A stretch of 64,000 nt of DNA from Muraenolepis orangiensis (taxonomy: Eukaryota; Chordata; Actinopteri; Gadiformes; Muraenolepididae). The first letter of the stretch is position 1; each line of letters begins with the position of its first letter. The position numbers were made by a program, and so were the translations under genes. Below are positions 33,273 through 45,078 of this stretch, one piece after another. The notes beneath the pieces are model-generated. The model saw nothing but the letters and a program-made list of their open reading frames with translations, was not told the DNA's origin and made no database searches. The stretch covers positions 21,513,995 to 21,577,994 of the forward strand of contig CM051019.1 in NCBI GenBank assembly GCA_027704905.1. Direction: 5' to 3'.

Positions 33273-33320
33273 AAATATATGAGGAGGAGGCTAGACGGTG
33301 CAGCCTCCTTCTCATATATT
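33273..33320. repeat. Hairpin at the LINE 3' junction
   Basis: AAATATATGAGGAGGAGGCT and AGCCTCCTTCTCATATATTT form arms with one mismatch around a 9-bp loop. The left arm includes the LINE target duplication. Confidence 0.8.
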
Positions 33321-34600
33321 TGTGAGCACCATCTAGTGGATTTCAGCAGTAGCAGTTATATTCATTTCATTCAAGTTAAACCAACTGGCTGCTGTAGAAA
33401 TGACTCCTCTGCCATAGATACAACAGGAGGGTCTACTGAGGGTTGGTGTGTATGAGCCCATCCATCCATAACTCACCCCAAGAAGCCCAGCTGCTGCTCT
33501 GTGAGGCAAGGGAGGGCGGCAGCCTGGTGAGGACGCCACCAGACTGGGACACTTACTACTACGTGGGTTTTAGTGAAAACCCTTTTGACCAATGAATCAC
33601 CATTGTAAGTATAAAAACATATATTTTCACAGGAGACTTACTGGCTAGTTCTGCTAGTGCTGCTGTGGTGCACATCCTGCAGTGTGATGCTCAGCCCAAC
33701 ATCCTCTAGACCAGGTCAGGTCATGACAGGCCATCATGGCTGGTTCATCACTGGCTCAGCGACGGAGGGACACGCTCCTTTGGGGATCAGACGGGGTCTG
33801 TCCGTACCTCTGGAAGAAAACCAATCAGCGATGGGAGTTCAGCAATGCACGCACACAGGCCTTGGCTGTAGATAGCTGGTATTATAGCTTGTTTTTATAT
33901 CTTATTTAACCACTGTCAATGATATATTACCATGACCTTTACTGTGGCATTTGCACTCTGGTTAGATGCCAACTTCTTTAGGCTGTACTGTACTTGGCTG
34001 TCCTGCTGTGCAATGACAATACATTTGAATATAATCTAATCTAATTATCCACACACATTTGCAGATCTCTGCCAGGGAAGAAGTGTAGCAAAATACACGT
34101 GTAAAAAGAGACTTGAGAGGCGCCAGAGTTGTAACTTATGAGCCGTCTGTTTAAACTCTTGGAGCTAAACACTTTACAGCCTTTAACATCACTATGTACT
34201 CCTTGACACATTTAGAGATCTGTGTTTAACACATTTAACAATTCTGATTATGCACACAGACTTTGAATACACATTTGTAGCTTCATGTACACATTCACAT
34301 GTCGGAACAGATTGATTGTTGAACACATTTATAATGATATGCACACACGGCTTGAGATAGTTACACAACTCTTAACTCACATTTGTGACAACATGAAGAC
34401 ACACTCGCTCAGACAGACATGACGGTTGAACGGTAGAGACAGACAGCCTCCAAGTCAGACAGACAGGTAATGGTAGCCTTACTGTAGTTCCACTGTGCTC
34501 AGATTATCAAAGTCCTTCTAAGAGACAGACAGACAGGCAGACCGAGACTATGTCAAAACACAGACTGACTGTCAAAGCACTGTGTGTGTGTTTAGGGTTC
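33281..34600. other. Block B interior absent from block A, no firm gene
   Basis: 33,900-34,050 repeats the LINE tail seen at 3,530-3,640. On the minus strand there are splice-like pairs, for example acceptor GCCTCACAG with donor GGGGTGAGT near 33,475-33,500, and acceptor TTTTCTTCCAG near 33,810. The intervening frames are too short to call genes. Confidence 0.35.
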
Positions 34601-34778
34601 ACAACTGTATCTGGCTGGTCATCGTACTCTCCCAGGGTTCTCTCTGATGCTTGGTAGCTAATCATCTTCAGCACACTGACAGAGCCTTCCTCCTCCTCCT
34701 CCTCATGACCTGATGGCTCCCCCTGTAGGATAAGATCACCATCAGGACCTAAAGACACAACACGAAGGGTCTGGTGGC
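34600..34778 (-). CDS. Candidate exon of an unidentified gene
   Basis: The minus-strand acceptor CTTCCCCTTTAG precedes a clean frame: GHQTLRVVSLGPDGDLILQG, an acidic run (HEEEEEEGS), and SVLKMISYQASERTLGEYDD. The composition looks coding. The donor is unclear, with GT after ATACA or after CCATCAG both possible. This exon has no counterpart in block A, where the surrounding 1.95 kb is missing. The family is not recognised. Confidence 0.35.
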
Positions 34779-34789
34779 CTAAAGGGGAA

Positions 34790-35244
34790 GATGATAAGTT
34801 AAGTCTTATCTTAAGATAAGATAAGGCAAGGAACGGAAAACAAATGCTGCATTTTCTCTTGCAAAAAAGGTGCCAATCCTCCACGAGTCTTCCTTAAAAA
34901 TAAAAATAAACCACATTATCATGATTCTAATTCTAATTTTGAACTAAAACAGAGGCTTAAACAGTAGGCGGTATTCCAGGGCCTGTCTCCAGGTGTAGAA
35001 CAATCCACTGATTACCCCAGAGGTCAGTGTCTACCTGGAACTTGCTGTGCTCGTATCATCTACAGTACATATGTTGTTCTGAAGCTCCTCACCCACAAGC
35101 AGGAGCTGAGGTCCAAAACAAACATTGATCAAACTGATCCATTCAATGCATGGATATACCGCCATCCTCATTAACATTAAATAAAGGACTCTTTAAACTG
35201 CAGTCTAAACTAACAGCATAACTGAATCTTTAAAGTGAACCCAT
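34790..35244. other. Non-coding stretch
   Basis: AT-rich sequence without a recognisable exon or repeat. Confidence 0.45.
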
Positions 35245-35597
35245 AGATTACACAGAAATGCTTCTCCTCAGATCTTCAGATGTGGTACCTGCTGATGCAC
35301 GGGGATAGGTGCTATAGTCTCTGGACCAGGGCTCTGGCGTCTGGCTCCAGGTGGTCCAGACCCCTGACCTCAGTGAGGAAAAGGTCCTGAGGGTCCTGGT
35401 CAGGTACCATAAGGATCAGCAGGTCCACCATCCTGCGCACCAGGGAGGTGTGGAGAGAGGAGACCTGGAAGAGACCAGCAGCAGGTAGAGACTCGGTAGA
35501 GACCAGCGGATAGAGACATAATAGAAAAGGCCTAGCGGCTAGGGTGTTTGAATCCCTACCAAAAAGCTACTGGGTTTAATTCCCAATGTCCACCAGT
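35245..35597 (-). repeat. Segmental duplication block, copy B, part 2
   Basis: Matches 11,738-12,083 closely. It ends where the REL-endonuclease LINE begins. Confidence 0.9.
35289..35464 (-). pseudogene. Broken duplicate of the 11,785-11,960 candidate exon
   Basis: Same length and splice sites as the intact copy. An in-frame TAG replaces the Glu codon in the QRLEHL segment. A Trp-to-Arg change (VRWMV to VRRMV) and a Ser-to-Phe change are also present. Confidence 0.6.
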
Positions 35598-37760
35598 TCC
35601 GCATCATCTCCCTGCTGTGTGTTGAGGCAAAGGTTTTCTTCAGCGCTGTTTCCAAACGGCTGTGTACCTACCTGGCAGAGAACACCTACATCGATACATC
35701 TGTCCAGAAAGGTGGCATTTCAGGAATGCCAGGATGTCTGGAGCATACCGGTGTGGTGACACACCGGTATGTTATTCGGAGGCCAGAGAGAACAAGGGCA
35801 ACCTGTCAGTGCTGTGGCTTGACCTGGAGAATGCATTCGGCTCCATTCCACACAAGCTGGTTCAGTTCACTTTGACAAAACATCACGTCCCAAGCAGGTG
35901 TAGAGACCTCATCGCTGATTATTACAGCAATTTCAGGATGAGGGTCTCTTCAGGAGCAATAACATCCAGTTGGCACAAGGTGGAGATCGGTATCATCACA
36001 GGGTGTACTATCTCTGTGACATTGTTCTCCCTAGGCATGAACATGCTCACTAAGTCTGCTGAGCCAGAGTGCAGAGGGCCCCGCACGAATTCCGGACAAC
36101 GGCAACCACCCATCAGGGCATTCATGGATGACCTCACAGTCATGACAGAATCAGTCCCAGGCTGCCGGGGGATTCTGAAGGGGCTTGAAGAGCTGGTGGA
36201 GTGGGCCCGGATGCGTTTCAAACCCGCCAAATCCAGATCAATGGTGCTGAGGAAAGGGAAGGTGGTGGACAAGTTCCGGTTTAACATCGCAGACACAGCC
36301 ATCCCATCTATCTCAAAAAGTTTTTGACTGCTCTCTGAGAGACACAATATCTATCCAGTCGACCTGCACTGAGTTGGATGGCTGGCTGAAATCCGTGGAC
36401 AAGTCAGGCCTACCTGGGAAGTTTAAAGCCTGGGTCTACCAACATGGTATTCTTCCCAGGATTCTGTGGCCCCTCCTTGTCTATGCGGTCCCTATCTCAA
36501 CAGTTGAGACCCTAGAGAGGAGGGTCAGCAACCACCTCCGGAGATGGCTTGGGTTACCAAGGAGCCTGAGCAGCATTGCACTCTACGGGAACACCAACAA
36601 ACTGCAACTGCCTTTCAAATCCTTGGAGGAGGAATTCAAGGTAACTAGAGCCAGAGAAGTGGTTCAATACAGGGACTCAAGTGATCCGGAGGTGGCTAAA
36701 GCAGGGATCCAAGTGAGGACTGGCAGGAAATGGAGGGCAGAGGAAGCAGTTCAAGAGGCAGAGGCAAGGCTGCGTCACAGGAGCCTGGTGGGAGTGGTCA
36801 CACGAGGTCGAGCTGGGCTAGGATCCTTTCCAACTCCCCAAATGAACACCAGGGGGAAGGAAGGGCGCCGTCTTGTTCAGGAGGAGGTGAGAGCAGCAGT
36901 GGAGGAGACAAGAACCTGCAAGGCAGTGGGAATGAAGCAACAGGGAGCTTGGACGAGATGGGAGAATGCGGTTGAGAGGAAAGTGACCTGGGCTGAGCTT
37001 TGGAAAGCCGAGCCTCACCGCATCAAATTCCTAATCCAGGCAGTGTATGATGTGCTTCCAAGCCCGTCAAATCTGCACACATGGGCCATAGCAGAGACAC
37101 CAGCATGCCCATTGTGTTCCAAGCGAGGAACCCTGGAACACATCCTCAGTTGCTGTACAAAGGCACTTGGAGATGGACGGTACAGGTGGAGGCATGACCA
37201 AGTCCTGAAGACCATTGCTGAAGCCATCAGCGCAGGACTGGCGTGGTCAAAGCAGTTCCGACACTCCAAGGACACCATCGCCTTTGTCAGAGCTGGGGAC
37301 AAGCCAACTTCTGCCAGAAAAACATCTGCAGGCATCCTGACCTCTGCAAGAGACTGGCAGTTGTTGGTGGACCTTGAACATCAGCTGAAGTTCCCCAGCC
37401 AAAATGCAGTCACCACCCTGCGACCAGACATTGTTCTTGTGTCTGAGTCCACCAAGCAAGCTGTGCTGCTGGAGCTGACAGTCCTGTGGAGATCGCTTGG
37501 AAGAAGCCTTTGAAAGGAAGCTCTCCAAGTACGCAGGACTGGTCAGCGACTGTCAGCAGGCTGGTTGGAGAGCAAGGTGTTTCCCGGTGGAAGTTGGATG
37601 CAGAGGATTCGCAGCCCGTTCCTTGGTCAGAGCCTTCAGCAGTTTAGGCATCGAGGGAGTGAGAAAGAGGAGAGCCATCCGCAGTACCACCGATGCGGCA
37701 GAGAGGGCCTCAAGATGGCTGTGGCTCAAAAGAGGGGAGCAATGGAGTCATGGTAGCTAG
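35598..37760 (+). pseudogene. REL-endonuclease LINE polyprotein, frameshifted
   Basis: It would reverse-transcribe and nick target DNA. The RT part starts FRIISLLCVEAKVFFSAVSK, then WLDLENAFGSIPH (first catalytic Asp) and FMDDLTV (catalytic pair). The maturase-like and linker region includes SGLPGKFKAWVYQHGILPR. A CCHC finger reads CPLCSKRGTLEHILSC. The endonuclease carries RPDIVLVSE followed by LLELTV, the PD-x-(E)-x-T pattern. The C-terminus ends LKRGEQWSHGS at TAG 37,758-37,760. Frameshifts lie at about 35,757, 36,325 and 37,490. The catalytic residues survive, so decay is recent. Confidence 0.85.
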
Positions 37761-37915
37761 CTAGCCATCTGGACACAAGCTGGGGTCTGATCAGCCCCGG
37801 CTGGGTCACCTGGAGGAGGGCGTATGATGTTGCGAGACCCGAAACGTCCTATGATTCCAGGAACATCACTGAAGATGTGTCCAGACTAGGCATCAGTAGA
37901 TGTATGTACACAGCA
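35598..37915 (+). mobile_element. Non-LTR retrotransposon with restriction-like endonuclease, 5'-truncated
   Basis: The insert begins inside RT and ends after a short 3' UTR. The block A sequence at 12,083 gives the empty site: the flanks TGTCCACCA and CATGTGGTCATCC are contiguous there except for a few bases lost at the target. The protein order of RT, CCHC finger and PD-(D/E)xK endonuclease places it in the R2/NeSL/Hero group in the broad sense. The exact clade is uncertain. Confidence 0.85.
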
Positions 37916-38150
37916 TGTGGTCATCCTTGAGCTAGATGTCTAACCCCCTTCCATCTCCTTAACGACATGAACATCTACAGTTCACTGTAAGCAACGTTTG
38001 ATTAAAAGAACCAAGGGGCAAGAGGAGGAGATGGAGAGATGAGGAAGAGAGAGAGAGAAGATGGGATTTAATCTATTGTGTCGTTGAAGAAGCGGGATTG
38101 GCTCGGAACAAAGTCTTGCATGGAGTCCAACACATCTGCTGTTTTTAAGA
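37916..38150 (-). repeat. Segmental duplication block, copy B, part 3
   Basis: Continues the match to block A (12,095-12,325), including the degenerate copy of the 12,249-12,333 candidate exon. It is fused at about 38,150 directly to kinase intron 1 sequence. Confidence 0.85.
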
Positions 38151-38191
38151 CACACACACAGTGTCTTTTTCTCCCCCCTTGTGTTTAACAG

Positions 38192-41028
38192 ACACTGAAA
38201 CACGAGAACGTGATTCAAGTGTTCTCCCACTTTCTGTATCGTGGGAGCCTGCGCTGTGTTCGAGCTCATGGATCACAGCATCACTGATGAACTGGAGCAG
38301 TGTTCGAGGGGTCTGAATCCCAAGTTGCTGCAGAAGTACACCTTCCAAATCCTTCATGGGGTCAAGTACCTCCACAGCCTCAATGTAAGACACCCGGTTC
38401 ACTTCACTTGCATCTTGTCAACTATACCAAACTAGATCTACTAGATCTATTAACAGCGGGGAAATACCAGAACTACAAAGTAAATGTCCCCCCCTCAAGA
38501 TCTGGATCGACTGAGATTACCTCAAAGACAAAGAATACACAGGAGGAAGTTGGCAGGACTTTTACTTTGCAAACCTGGAGTTTGTCCGCGTGTGGTTATG
38601 GTTTGTGTATCTTTAGAGCCACAGCAGACACTACACAGTAATAAGCCTTGTATGGTTCTTTATTTAACAGGTCCTCCACCGGGACATAAGACCAGACAAC
38701 ATGCTGGTGTCCAGCTGCGGTGTGGTCAAGGTTGCGGACTTCGGCTGCTGCCGAGTGGTGGACCCCGGCAACCTCCAGGATGACTTTGTCGGTACTCCGG
38801 GTTTCCTGCCCCCAGAGGTTCTGATAGGAGACCCCTCCTACTCAAAGTGAGTGTCCTCAACGGAAGGCACTGCTACACACAAATCAATCAAAGTGTGTAT
38901 TGCTGTTGTGTTTTCATGCCATACCTTAATACAGCTTCTTTTTCTTCCAGGGCTTCTGATGTGTGGGCCATAGGAATGACCATCCTGGAGATGGCCAATT
39001 CGGTAGCCTTCATTGACGGCTACTTTTCTGCCCAAGTTAAAAACATTGTGCGCAAAGTCGGTAAGTAGCACCCTTTTTTTAAATGCAGATGTATTACTAT
39101 TGTTATGATGATGTTGATTATCATTGTATTGTTGTTGCCATAGCGATTGATTGTCATAGTGGTTTTGTTAGGGGATATATTGAATTCTAAAAGTGTTTTC
39201 TTGGATGAATCCCCCCTTCCAGGGCCCCTGACCGCTCAGCAGAAGGCAGACTTCTGCTACAACTTTCCTAAAATGAAGGTGCCTACAGCCCCGCTTCCTG
39301 TCCAGGACCTAAGGCTTAAATACATGATCTCTGACCCCCTGCTGGCTCAGCTGGTAGAGGTACGTTTTGGATGAATCAGTCGTGCGGCCGCTCCGGTCTC
39401 AGATCCGTTGAGATGAACAGTGTTGTGTTGAGAATCTATTGTTCTCCTTCTGTTTCAGGCATGTCTCCAGATGGACCCTGCCCTTCGGGCTACCTGCTCA
39501 GACCTGATGGCTCATTGGTACTTCAGCAACATGGCCGTAAGTCCCCCACTAAGGGGATCATTCACATTACTTTATTGATCGCTGGGGGGGAAATCATTTT
39601 TTACAGTTTTTTTACTGAACCAAGGGGACTCATTACAGTTACTGCACTGTTCTGCACTGAATTGCACTGTATTCATGATGCTGCTGCACTACTGCCACAT
39701 TAACATGCTTGAAAGGAGATATATAGTGTTGTTAATAGTATTCTATACTATACATAGTATACTACTTACTATACTATTTATTTGCCATATACATATGGCA
39801 AATAAAATGTCGGCCCAATTGCTCTACGCAAGAAACAATTTATATTATTATTAAATTAATTAAACCTGCGCCATTTTACTTGTATACTGCAGCTATTGAC
39901 TCCAGTAAAACACTGACATTCTTCAATTGTCTAATTAGTATTTGCAAGTAATTGATGTGATTTATTCCAATTTTCAGAAGTCAGCGGAGGCAGGTGAGCA
40001 GGTCCCCGCCACGCCAGACCTGTTGCAGGATGCCCTCACAGTGATGGAGAAGGTCCTCGCCACGCAAGACCTGCTGCATAATGCCCTCCTAGCAATGGGG
40101 AATCAGGTCCTAGCCACGCTACAGCTGTTTAAGTATGCCTTCGGAGTGATGGAGGCTCAGGTCCTCGCAAAACCTGACCGGCTGCAGGTCCTTGCCATGC
40201 AAGACGTGCTGTGGGATGTCCTCGCAGTGATGGAGAAGCAGGTCTTCGCCACGCAAGACCTGCTGCAGGATGTCCTCGCAGTGATGGAGGAGAAGGTCCC
40301 TACCACACCAGACCTGTTGCAGGATGCCCTCACAGTGATGGAGAAGCAGGTCTTCACCACGCTAGACCTGCTGAACTATGTCCTCACAGTGATGGAGGAG
40401 AAGGTCAGACCTTCCATGCCAGACCTGTTGCAGGACGTGCTACCCGTCATGGAGATGGTCTTAGCCATGCGAGACATGCTGCAGGATGCCCTCTCAGTGA
40501 TGGAGGAGCAAGTCGCCGCCAGATCCACACACGGTGAGTCCTGTTGTGAGGGTTAGTGTATACCAAGTGGATGGAAGTCATACGGTTTAATACTGTTCAC
40601 TGTTCATCTCATTTCCATGCTATAGGACAGTGAGATGGATCTGTGGATAGCTTCCTTTTATATTTAGGTGTACAGATGTTTAAGATGAATTCCTTTGATA
40701 TTACGTTATTTGAGCACAAGAGGGAAAGTAACTCAACCCACAAGAGGACATCCCTGTGTAACATACATAGAACTATGGTTATATACAATACACTGCATAT
40801 GAAACAAGAGGTTCAACACTCATTCAGATCCATGGTTTAGACACTTAAAAAAATTAAAAGGATGGTTAGTTGGCTACGACTACAATTTGTATTTGCTTTT
40901 TCCTTGCAGGTGAGGATGGCCTGTTGGATAAATCTCACCCTGAGATGAAGAAGAAAGGCGGATGTTGCGCTGGCTTTCGGAGAGCCATGCGGAAGATCAG
41001 CCGCTTCTTCACTGCAAGCCATGGATGA
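38192..41028 (+). pseudogene. Third CDKL-like kinase unit, truncated and frameshifted
   Basis: Exons homologous to kinase exons 2-6 lie at 38192-38384, 38671-38846, 38951-39060, 39223-39359 and 39459-39536. A repeat exon is at 39978-40533 and a last exon at 40910-41028. The first exon is absent, so the glycine loop and the ATP-binding lysine are missing. Exon 2 has lost two bases in CTGTGTGTTCG, which shifts the frame. The catalytic loop reads HRDIRPDN, with the conserved lysine replaced. From exon 3 onward the frame is open through the repeat exon to a TGA at 41,026-41,028, which comes from an inserted LINE. A shorter protein from an internal start is possible but could not be an active kinase. 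Confidence 0.85.
39990..40515 (+). repeat. Diverged coding repeats of the third kinase unit
   Basis: Roughly ten degenerate 16-19-residue units with the theme V(L/F)ATQDLLQDVLAVMEEQ. They are much more diverged from each other than the arrays at 25.3 and 27.7 kb, so this array is older or under different constraint. Confidence 0.8.
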
Positions 41029-42470
41029 ATGCTGACATACGGAACATACTTAAGGAACGGAGTACCGCTTTCACAACAGGCGACTGGATCACTACAAGAA
41101 TCAGAATCAGAAAGTGGTTTGTTGCCATATACCGCTGTAAAAACACGCATCGGAATTTGACACGGGTCTGGAGCAACACAGTAAAGTGCAAAACATAACA
41201 AGGCAAAACAATAAGACAAGACAAAACAATAAGTAAATATAAATATTCTGTATGTGTGGGTGTATGAGGGCTGGGTCCAGTAGGGGGGGGGGTGGGGGGG
41301 ATGTTCAGAGGGGGAGGCGGGCCTCGTTGACGAGGCTGGAGGCCGTGGGGAAGAAGCTCTGTTTGCGGCATGCAGTTCTTGACCTGATGGCCCGCAGCCT
41401 CCTGCTGGAGGGGAGCGGTGCAAAAAGACTGTGGCCTGGGTGAGAGGGGTCGGCCCTAATCTTTGTGGCCCGCTTCAGGGCCCTGGAGTCATGCAGGGTC
41501 TGGAGGGGAGGCAGGTTGCAGCCGATCACTCTCTCCGCAGAGCGGATGACACGCCGCAGGTTGGACTTGTCTCTTGCAGTGGCAGCGGGAAACCAGGTGG
41601 TGATGGAGAAGATGAGGATGGACTCAATGATGGAGGTGTAGAAGAGAACCATCATGGACTGAGGCATGTTGAATTTATTCAGCTGCCGCAGGAAGAACAG
41701 CCTCTGCTGGGCCTTCTTGGTCAGGGAGCTGATGTTCAGCTCCCACTTGAGGTCCCGGGGGATGATGAGGAAGTGGAAGGAGTCCACGGTGTGGGGTGAT
41801 CGGGGGGAGGGGGGCTGGGCTCTTTCTGAAGTCCACAACCATCTCCACTGTTTTTAGAGCGTTTAGCTCCAGGTTGTTACCACCGCACCAGGTCAGCACC
41901 TCAGACCATGACATCGTCCACTTGATACCGAAATACAGGCAGAAACTAAAACTCTCCAAGCCTGTGGTCAGGTCTTTCAAGTTGTGGACTAGCGAGGCCC
42001 TGGAGAAAACCAGCGCCATGCAGAGGGTCGTGAGGACGGCAGAGAAGATCATCGGGTGTGCACTTCCATGCATTGAGGAGATCTGCAGGACCAGATGTCG
42101 GACGAAGGCCATGTCCATCATAAAGGACTTCAACCACCCTGGTCTCCATCTCTTCTCCCCCCTACCGTCTGGTCGCCGGTTGTGCAGCATCCGGACAAGT
42201 ACTTGACCAGGTTTAAGGATAGTTTTTATCCACAGTGTGCCTACTGAACTGCTAGGAGTGCTGCCACTTTCACTTTCATAACATGTCATTAACATTACAC
42301 TGTCATACTTTGCTGGACTTTCTGGACTCATCACAGTTACTGCACTGTACTGCACTGTATTCATGATGCTGCTGCACTACTGCACTTTAAATGCTTTTAA
42401 AGATTTTTGTAAAAAACAAAAAAACATGTACATTCAACACATGTACATATCATTTAAGTCACTTTGCTGC
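41010..42470. mobile_element. Rex1-like LINE fragments in both orientations
   Basis: A plus-strand linker fragment (KPWMNADIRNILKERSTAF) lies at 41,012-41,095. A minus-strand RT C-terminal part (FFLRQLNKFNMPQSMM, HSLFAPLPSSRRLRAI) lies at 41,840-41,300, with its 3' tail near 41,100-41,200. A second plus-strand piece runs from 41,905 and joins the endonuclease-RT linker (DHDIVHLIPKYRQKLK) straight to the RT C-terminus (VVRTAEKIIGCALPCIEEI), so it is internally deleted. Its 3' UTR and tail run to about 42,470. Confidence 0.8.
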
Positions 42471-42544
42471 TGGGTAGTGTTTCCTGAAGAGGTGAGTTTT
42501 AACCCTTCGGCGGAAGATGGGCAGTCTGGGGCTTAACCATTGGC

Positions 42545-43885
42545 TCCCATTGCAATGTTGAAGACTTTACAGTGAAATCCTTCCCTCATTCCCTACTCCC
42601 TCTCTAGTAGTTCAATGTAGCAGACTATACAGTGAAATCCTTCCCTCATTCCCTACTCCCTCTCTAGTAGTTCAATGTAGAGGACTATATAGTGAAATCC
42701 TTCCCTCATTCCCTACTCCCTCTCTAGTAGTTCAATGTAGAGGACTATACAGTGAAATCCTTCCCTCATTCCCTACTCCCTCTCTAGTAGTTCAATGTAG
42801 AGGACTATATAGTGAAATCCTTCCCTCATTCCCTACTCCCTCTCTAGTAGTTCAATGTAGAGGACTATATAGTGAAATCCTTCCCTCATTCCCTACTCCC
42901 TCTCTAGTAGTTCAATGTAGAGGACTATACAGTGAAATCCTTCCCTCATTCCCTACTCCCTCTCTAGTAGTTCAATGTAGAGGACTATATAGTGAAATCC
43001 TTCCCTCATTCCCTACTCCCTCTCTAGTAGTTCAATGTAGAGGACTATATAGTGAAATCCTTCCTTCATTCCCTACTCCCTCTCTAGTAGTTCAATGTAG
43101 CAGACTATACAGTGAAATCCTTCCCTCATTCCCTACTCCCTCTCTAGGAGTTCAACGTGGAGGACTATATAGTGAAATACTTCCCTCATTCCCTACTCCC
43201 TCTCTAGTAGTTCAATGTAGAGGACTATATAGTGAAATCCTTCCCTCATTCCCTACTCCCTCTCTAGTAGTTCAATGTAGAGGACTATATAGTGAAATCC
43301 TTCCCTCATTCCCTACTCCCTCTCTAGTAGTTCAATGTAGAGGACTATATAGTGAAATCCTTCCTTCATTCCCTACTCCCTCTCTAGTAGTTCAATGTAG
43401 CAGACTATACAGTGAAATCCTTCCCTCATTCCCTACTCCCTCTCTAGGAGTTCAACGTGGAGGACTATATAGTGAAATACTTCCCTCATTCCCTACTCCC
43501 TCTCTAGTAGTTCAATGTAGAGGACTATATAGTGAAATCCTTCCCTCATTCCCTACTCCCTCTCTAGTAGTTCAATGTAGAGGACTATATAGTGAAATCC
43601 TTCCCTCATTCCCTACTCCCTCTCTAGTAGTTCAATGTAGAGGACTATATAGTGAAATCCTTCCCTCATTCCCTACTCCCTCTCTAGTAGTTCAATGTAG
43701 AGGACTATACAGTGAAATCCTTCCCTCATTCCCTACTCCCTCTCTAGTAGTTCAATGTAGAGGACTATATAGTGAAATCCTTCCCTCATTCCCTACTCCC
43801 TCTCTAGTAGTTCAATGTAGAGCACTATACAGTGAAATCCTTCCCTCATTCCCTACTCCCTCTCTAGTAGTTCAATGTAGAGGAA
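42545..43885. repeat. 60-bp satellite-like array, about 22 units, with higher-order structure
   Basis: The unit reads TCTCTAGTAGTTCAATGTAG, AGGACTATATAGTGAAATCC, TTCCCTCATTCCCTACTCCC. Unit length is almost invariant. Marker variants (CAGACTATAC, AGGAGTTCAACGTGG with GAAATAC, and CCTTCATT) recur together at a 300-bp spacing, giving a five-unit higher-order repeat at 43,021-43,320 and 43,321-43,620. Confidence 0.95.
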
Positions 43886-43904
43886 TATACACTAGTATAT
43901 ACAG

Positions 43905-44140
43905 TGTTTATATATATATATATAAACAGTGTTATATAGATATATATGTATATATAAATATATAGAGAGAGAGGGAGAGGGAGAGGGAGAGGGAGAGGGA
44001 GAGGGAGAGGGAGAGGGAGAGGGAGAGGGAGAGGGAGAGAGAGGGAGAGGGAGAGGGAGAGGGAGAGAGGGAGAGGGAGAGGGAGAGGGAGAGGGAGAGA
44101 GGGAGAGAGAGAGGGAGAGAGAGAGGGAGAGGGAGAGGGA
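43905..44140. repeat. TA-rich run and (GGGAGA)n polypurine tract
   Basis: About 175 bp from 43,965 is pure purine on the plus strand (GAGAGGGAGAGGG-type). Such mirror-repeat tracts can form triplex DNA, and the frames through it code only for Glu/Gly/Arg or Pro/Leu/Ser runs. Confidence 0.95.
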
Positions 44141-44334
44141 CGTATGCTTGACACATTTTTGTCACATTTCATAGTCTGCAGCAAGAGTAGACATTTGTAG
44201 ACGATTGTATTTGATATTTGCCACCGTGGACAAGAAACGATCGACTGCTTAATAAAATGGTGTTTTGAACTCAATTATATTAAATAAAGAGAAACTGAAA
44301 TATATATTAGTTTTTTCTATATATTTCTATATAT

Positions 44335-44425
<91 letters not shown>
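44335..44425. repeat. (TA)n microsatellite
   Basis: About 75-80 bp of uninterrupted TA with short flanking imperfect runs. Confidence 0.95.
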
Positions 44426-44427
<2 letters not shown>

Positions 44428-45078
44428 ATACATATAATTTATATATATATATAAAGTATATAATAAACAATAAACAAGCCACAATTACAATGGACACGCA
44501 AAGTGGACATCTAACTGAACTGCTGACCCCCAACTGCCGAATATTAACCCCTATTCTAACTGGGACCTGGAATATGGACACCCAACATAAAAACTGGCCC
44601 ATTTGCGAATGATAACTTTTTCTTTCAACTTTAAACTGATACAATTATTATATATATATTGCGTTTGAAAACCTGATTTTACCTTGAAACAATGTTTTTC
44701 CCCCGCATTCTTATCTATAGTAGTAGTCACTACCAGGGGCGCCGTAAGGGAGTGAAAAGTTAGGACGATTCTAAGGGCCCGTGACTGACAGGGGGTCCCA
44801 AAATGTTTAGAACATTAAGAAAACATAATCCAAGTAACCTTTCATCAGTCATCAATAATTAACATTAATAGAACCTTATATTGATAAAGTACTCACTAAA
44901 CTTACGATTAATTTAACTTCTTTCTTCCAAAAGTTAATTAGCCTCTGTATACCCCCCTCTATTTACATGTAATGGTTTGGTCCTGTCTCCAGACGCGCTG
45001 CCGCACCGGCACAAAGTGAGGAAGCTATAAATGACAAGTTATGCTAAATAGATTCTGAGGAAGAAAATCTTCTGTCAA

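Noticed and set aside
42545..43885. CRISPR-like regularity of 60-bp units
   Set aside because: The units are contiguous, without unique spacers, in a eukaryotic context. It is a satellite-type array.
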